Positions 59,041 to 64,000 of a stretch of DNA of 64,000 bases are shown piece by piece (the stretch's first letter is position 1; each line of letters opens with the position of its first letter). The notes under the pieces were generated by a model that was not told where the DNA came from, did no database searches, and saw only the letters and a list, made by a program, of their open reading frames with translations. The DNA comes from Akebia trifoliata (taxonomy: Eukaryota > Streptophyta > Magnoliopsida > Ranunculales > Lardizabalaceae): NCBI GenBank assembly GCA_017979445.1, contig JADQWC010000491.1, forward strand, positions 1 through 64,000, written 5' to 3'. A program made the position numbers and the translations under genes.

Positions 59041-59704
59041 AAAAAAAGAAGAGCGTTCATTATCTCAACTACTATTGTGCTATCCTCCTCAATATGTTGT
59101 TTGAAATTTCGAATCGTTGTGGGTCGCCCAAAACGATCTTTGATTGGACCATAAAAAAAAAAAAAAGAGGTTTGGATTTCGAAAATCAACTATAGCGGTG
59201 AATTTTTAGGTGAGTCAACTCAGTTGAACTCGTCTTGCACCATGTAAGGAACTAATTGTTTTAATTTTATTTGCATGTTTTCATAATGTGGTGCTATGAT
59301 ATCCCGATTTTGGTTGTCATAAGTCGAGTCAACACATTTGAATTTATTGGTTTCATACAATTTGTTGCTTGTTCTTATACATTCCCTTCATATGTTATGA
59401 TGATATTGTTTCCATGTTATATGAAGATTGAATACTATGAGATGAGTTAACTCGATGAGTCCATATTTGAATAGGTTATGTGTTAGATTAGGGTGCATGA
59501 TTTCCTTTTTGATACCCGATTGATATGATGATACCCTTTTGATATCTTGATTGATGGAGTCTTAACTCTAACATATTGATTGATTGGTTATAATTAATTG
59601 ATTGGTCTTGTTGATTTTAATTCCTCCTGATTTGCATGCCATGACTTTGATCTTGATAATCTTTTGATGATTGTATTCACTATGATTGTGGCCCATTGAT
59701 GATT

Positions 59705-60500
59705 TGATCTAGCTTATAAGCCCATTTATCTGAAAAAGGCCCCGGGCACACCCCACCCTGCTTTGCACACACCACATGCACGTTTACTGTTTTACGCACT
59801 TACACGTCCCATTTAGCCAACGTGGCACTAGTGCGTGGCCCGGTCTCTTCGGAGATGCGACGTCATTCATGAAACCCACAACTCCAGTCACGTACCTTAG
59901 GGTATATCAAACTGGGGGCATCAATACCATCTGATCAGGTGATTCTGAGAAGTATGTTGATGCACCCAGGCTGGAGCGACCTGAGCCTTTGACCTATTGT
60001 AAGCCACACAGTCACATGTCCCGATTGCCAACGTAGTACTAGTACGTGGTCAGTCCCCTCGTGGGATGCCAAACCATTTATGAAAGCTACAACCCTTGAC
60101 TCGTACCCGTAGGTATAAAAGATAATCTAAGTATATCAATTGCAATTCTTGGTCAAAATCGGTGCCTAAGCAGATCTTGCCCCGCTGTACCCTACTGTAC
60201 GAGGGGGATAGACTACGTCTATTCTAGACGAGAGGTATTTAAGTGGGCTCTTGCTCAGCATTGTGCGCCACCTCTCAACTGGAGATCAAACTGGCTGTTT
60301 TTGGCTTCAGAGAAGTGAATTGAGATTTTAGATTATCACCTATATGGTATATCAAACCAAGTCACCACGTATCGAAAGGTATATAGGTGTGCTTGGGCAA
60401 GGGTGGCCAGATAAAAATGCATTGCACGTAGTAAGCTTAGAGTCTAGAAACCTTCCCAATAGGTTACGACTCGAACTTATCGTGGGTGTTCCCGGGTTGT
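59705..60500 (+). other. Conserved non-coding block (third element)
   Basis: Same as 10016-10740, with ACTAGT cores at 59827 and 60038, 211 bases apart. Confidence 0.8.
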
Positions 60501-60714
60501 TTATTGATTGGAACCTGTTGATTGATGAATGTATGTGAATGATGTGAATGGTGTAGATCAGAGTGTATGATTGTCCTCAAGGATAAAATGTTATTTTTGA
60601 AAATCAAAATGGGTGCACCGACCCAATAAAAAATCCATCTCTTGCAAATGACCCAGTCCAACTCGATCCAACAATCCTGATGGACCGGGCCATTTAAATC
60701 GAAATAGAAATCAA

Positions 60715-61090
60715 ATTTTCAAAGAAGAAAAATAGTTTACAAAGGGAAAGTATTTTCCAGAAAAAATATTTTCCAAAAGAAGTGTTTTCCAAAAAAGTGT
60801 TATTCTCTAAAAACAATGTTTTCTAAGAAAAAACGTTTTCCAAAAAATATTTTCCAAGAGAATATACTTTCCAACTAAAAAACTATTTTTCAGAGAAAAA
60901 ATATTTTTCAGAAGAAAATGTTTTCCAAAAGAAAAGAAAAAGAAGGAAAAATAATTTGCAAAAGATCTATTTTTGCATGAAAAGTTTTTATGTACCTTGG
61001 AAAACTACCAAAAAATGTTGGAAAAAAATAATCAGATTTGTGAAATAAAAACATTATTTTCCAATATTTTTCAAGAGTGGAACATAATTA
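60715..61090 (+). repeat. A-rich TTTTCC block (third element)
   Basis: GAAAATGTTTTCCAAAAGAA-type units, as at 10985-11440. Confidence 0.65.
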
Positions 61091-61589
61091 TTTTTCTTCT
61101 GAATAATCATTGAATGGATGAATTTTTTAATGGATTGGTGCACAAAATTCAATAAAATCTCAGGGTTCATTTAAAATGTTTCAAGGGGGTGGACACTGAA
61201 ATTTGTTAAATTCACCTTCAAAAAGGTTTAAGGGTTATCATTGTATCTAAGCTCAATCGTCCATCGTCTAGCTAGGGTTGTAATCCGGTCAGTTAGAGTA
61301 AACGTCAATATCAAGTCAACAGTCAGAAATGACCTCAAAATTTCTCAACATCGTCCAGTTGTTCTTTGAAGATCATAGTGCTTCAATCCTACCGGTTATA
61401 AGCAATATCTCAGTCCTCAGTCCTAATCAAACTCGTGTGGGTACTTGTCTTGAGTTTTCATGAGTCATTTGGGTTAACTCGAGTCCTTTTTTCCAGCAAG
61501 TTCATGTTTTCCTTAGATTGAGTCTACTCTTTCTTATTGAGTCAAGTTAGTTTGTTGAGTCTATAGAGGTGTCTGTCGCTCCCATCTGA

Positions 61590-62545
61590 AATTGATCGGA
61601 TAAAAGAAATTTTTGAATACCTCGAGCGCATTAACGAATTAACAAATAATTTGATAGATTTTATTTCTGAACAAGAAGATAAGAGTCGGGCTCAACCTTT
61701 AATCGAGAAAGGAAAGGTCTTTGACCTCGAAACAGAAATAAATTCCTAAAGAGATTCAAATAGAAACCATCTTATCTCTAGAGGAACACAAGGGGATAAT
61801 GAATTGACTCAGAAATTTCAAAAGACTTGTTCGTGTGATCATATGAGGGTATGCCAGGTACAAGCTTGGGTGTTGTTCAACATGGAATGGATACTCGTCT
61901 ATATCAATGGAATCAAAGAAGATGTTATAAAAATGTATCAGTGCTATCCTCACTACATCTTGAGTTTCAAATCATATATTATCAGTCGATATGGGAGTAC
62001 CTTTTGAACTAATCTCTGATAATGGGTCGTACTTCAAAGCATAAATCATTACTCTATGTTTAAAGTTGAAGATCCGGCAGCACAAATCATCCCCCTACCG
62101 TTCTCAGATCAATGGAACAGTTGAAGAGTCAGTAACAGTCTCAAGACTATCATCAGGAAAATGTGACAATCACATCGAGATTGGTTAGAAAAATTATCCT
62201 TCACGCTATGGACATATCGAACTTCAATTCGATCCTCTAGTGAAGCTACTCCCTACTCCTTAGTGTATGGCATGGAAGCAGTCTTGCCAGTTGAAATTGG
62301 AAATTTCGTCTCTCAGGGTCTTGTCAGAAAATCATTTGTTAGAAACAGATTGGGTTCGTCAGCAGTATGAAGAATTAAACTTGATCAAAGAAAACGAGTT
62401 AAAGCCCTGTACCATGTGCAAGCTTATCTAAGAAGAGTCACCCGTGTATTTGACAAGAAGGTCAAAGCTCATCATTTACAAGTCAAAGATTTAACTATCA
62501 GACTTCAAAGAAAATTGAACACTCCTCCTCGATTATAGGAGAAAG
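61590..62545 (+). pseudogene. pol remnant (linker fused to integrase core), third element
   Basis: The linker stretch starts near 61600. RLVRVIIyeg-type sequence is at 61825-61850, and the fusion is near 61885 as in the other copies. LVYINGIKEDVIKMYQCYPH is readable at about 61884-61943. Integrase core pieces follow: ISDNGSYF near 62015, WTYRTSIRSS near 62210, YSLVYGMEAVLPVE near 62255. Several indels. No RT or RNase H. Confidence 0.75.
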
Positions 62546-63177
62546 TCTAAATTGGAAAAATTCATTCATTAAGGAAATACTGTCTGGAAAAGTCGTCAGA
62601 CTTTAAGATCATGATAGAGGTGAACTACCAGAACCAACCAACCTTGACCAGATCAAGCGGTACTACATTTAAAGAGGCCATCTTTGACCGAATCAATTCT
62701 CTTGTTACCCAGTTCAATATATCCTTTCTCAACCCCTTTGCAACCTTTTTCAAAAAGAAAAATTATGCCTTTTTCTTTCTTAGCCCGATCACCTAACCTA
62801 GGGGAGGGAAGATCTGAACTACGTTTTGTCTGATCTCAAAAATTTGGGGTACGTAGGCAACCTGAGAAGTTACTTCAGGCCCGACCACATCAAAATAAAA
62901 AATAGATTCCCTGATGAAGAAAAAATCTAAAAAAAAAAATGCAAAAAAATATATCATCCAAAATGGGGAAGAAAATTCAAGAAAAAATTTAAATGAAATG
63001 CCACACAAGGGGCATTTGGGTTTTTGAGCCTCAAAATCCCTTTCATTTTATGCCTAGTCCCAAGCCTACCTATAAAAGTCCTCCTAAGTACCGTGTGAAA
63101 AAGTCAAGGAGGGTAGTAGAACATGATCAAACAGTAATTCTAGAAGGTCAGAGAAAAAAAAAAAGATAAAAAAAAAT

Positions 63178-63452
63178 GATGAAGCCTGCTAAGTTGAAAA
63201 CCCGAAAAGGGCGACTTAGGCAAAAATTAAGGCAATCTAGCAAAGTTGAAAATCTAAAAGGACAACTTTGACAACAATCAGAGCCAAGAAAAAAGAAAAA
63301 GCTCGCTAGATTGAAAACCTGAAAAGGCGATCTAGGCAAAAGTTAGAGCAAGCTCGCTAGATTGAAAACCTGAAAAGGCGATCTAGGCAAAAGTTAGAGC
63401 AAGCTCGAAAGATTGAAAACCTGAAAAGGCGATCTAAGCAAAAGTTAGAGCA
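63178..63452 (+). repeat. 51-bp coiled-coil-like repeat (third element)
   Basis: The clearest copy: three consecutive units GCTCGCTAGATTGAAAACCT (63301, 63352, 63403) spaced exactly 51 bases, after two more diverged units. Confidence 0.8.
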
Positions 63453-64000
63453 ATAAAAATAAAAAAAAAAACAGAAGAAAATCCCAAGCTGAGAGCAGTT
63501 CAAGCTGAAACACCAGAAATCCAAATAATCAAGTTCAATACTCAGCTTAAACCAAGCATAGATTCAGAAGCCACAAGTATCTCGTCTACGATCGATCTGA
63601 AAATTCTTACTTCCCCAAGTGAACCAATGGAGAGAATGGTGAATTCTATGATGAGTCTCAAAAGGAAATAATTTTGTACTCTTGAGCCTGACTCAAAACC
63701 TTCAATAAAAACTAATCAAAATTAAAGTTGAGTCTTTATTGCGCTTGTGGTAATCAATTATTTCAAACCTTCATACAAGGGGCATTTTCTCTCTTCTTTT
63801 CCCTCCTTATACCAGGGGCATTTTTTAATGATGTGTTCAATTATTTTCAATGCCATGTTTATTGTCAAACTAGGGACATTTTGTTTTTGGAGCAATGTTA
63901 ATCCTAAAAATCTCAAACTTAAGGTTACCTTCTTGATAACAGTTCTTCAAAAAACTCTTGAGGTTCAAAAGAAATAAAAACTCAGGTTTTAAATTCATAA

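Larger units (their letters stand above)
55564..64000 (+). mobile_element. Ogre-like element carrying an ERD2-like gene copy, 3' end beyond the window
   Basis: 5' LTR, PBS, leader with captured gene, conserved block, A-rich block, pol remnant, GGTACGTAGGCAACCTGAG motif near 62850 and 51-bp repeats. The window ends shortly before the expected tandem array. Same plan and same pol deletion as the other copies. It inserted into the 3' LTR of the Tat/Retand-type element. Confidence 0.88.

Overview
This is plant nuclear DNA made almost entirely of transposable elements. I see no intact host gene, rRNA, tRNA, CRISPR array or bacterial-type gene. The evidence for a plant is: Ty3/gypsy retrotransposons of the Tat/Ogre type (long TG...CA LTRs, a primer-binding site of the kind reported for tRNA-Arg, tandem repeats before the 3' LTR), a Tat/Retand-type element with a second RNase H, 5-bp target-site duplications (TSDs), and two broken host-gene copies that resemble plant proteins. 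The species cannot be named from the sequence.

Layout. 1-5298: three pieces of one long LTR family (called LTR-X here), in alternating orientation. 5299-7355: remnant of an Ogre-like element carrying a CCCH zinc-finger gene fragment. 7356-23915: a composite Ogre-like element on the + strand. It has a 5' LTR, PBS, degenerate pol, an internal direct duplication, a 33-bp tandem array, PPT and a truncated 3' LTR, and it is broken by two solo LTRs of its own family in the opposite orientation. 23960-30353: two LTR-X copies facing each other; the second has a TSD (ACAAC) and sits in a gypsy pol. 30354-33782: a broken gypsy element on the - strand. 33783-36130: AT-rich sequence I could not classify. 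36131-55563: an old Tat/Retand-type element on the + strand (gag, protease, RT, two RNase H domains, integrase), full of stop codons. It is split by a nearly pristine Ogre-like element (38582-49812, - strand, TSD ATGAC) and by a 1.2-kb solo LTR. 55564-64000: a third Ogre-like element on the + strand, running off the window, with an almost full-length but broken ERD2-like (KDEL-receptor family) gene copy in its leader.

How the parts relate. All Ogre-like copies share one plan: LTR, PBS, a leader whose middle differs from copy to copy, a conserved non-coding block built from two 211-bp halves, an A-rich TTTTCC block, a pol remnant, a 51-bp coiled-coil-like repeat, a 33/34-bp tandem array, PPT and LTR. 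In every copy pol has lost the same part: sequence just before RT is joined to the integrase core. This is therefore probably a non-autonomous lineage moved in trans by a complete relative.

The main result is that the variable part of the leader holds different host-derived DNA in different copies: a CCCH zinc-finger gene in one, an ERD2-like gene in another, and an unidentified segment with a poly(A)-like run in a third. This looks like a fixed site where the family picks up host transcripts. A second notable point is that the 34-bp array is free of stops in all three frames on the element's sense strand.
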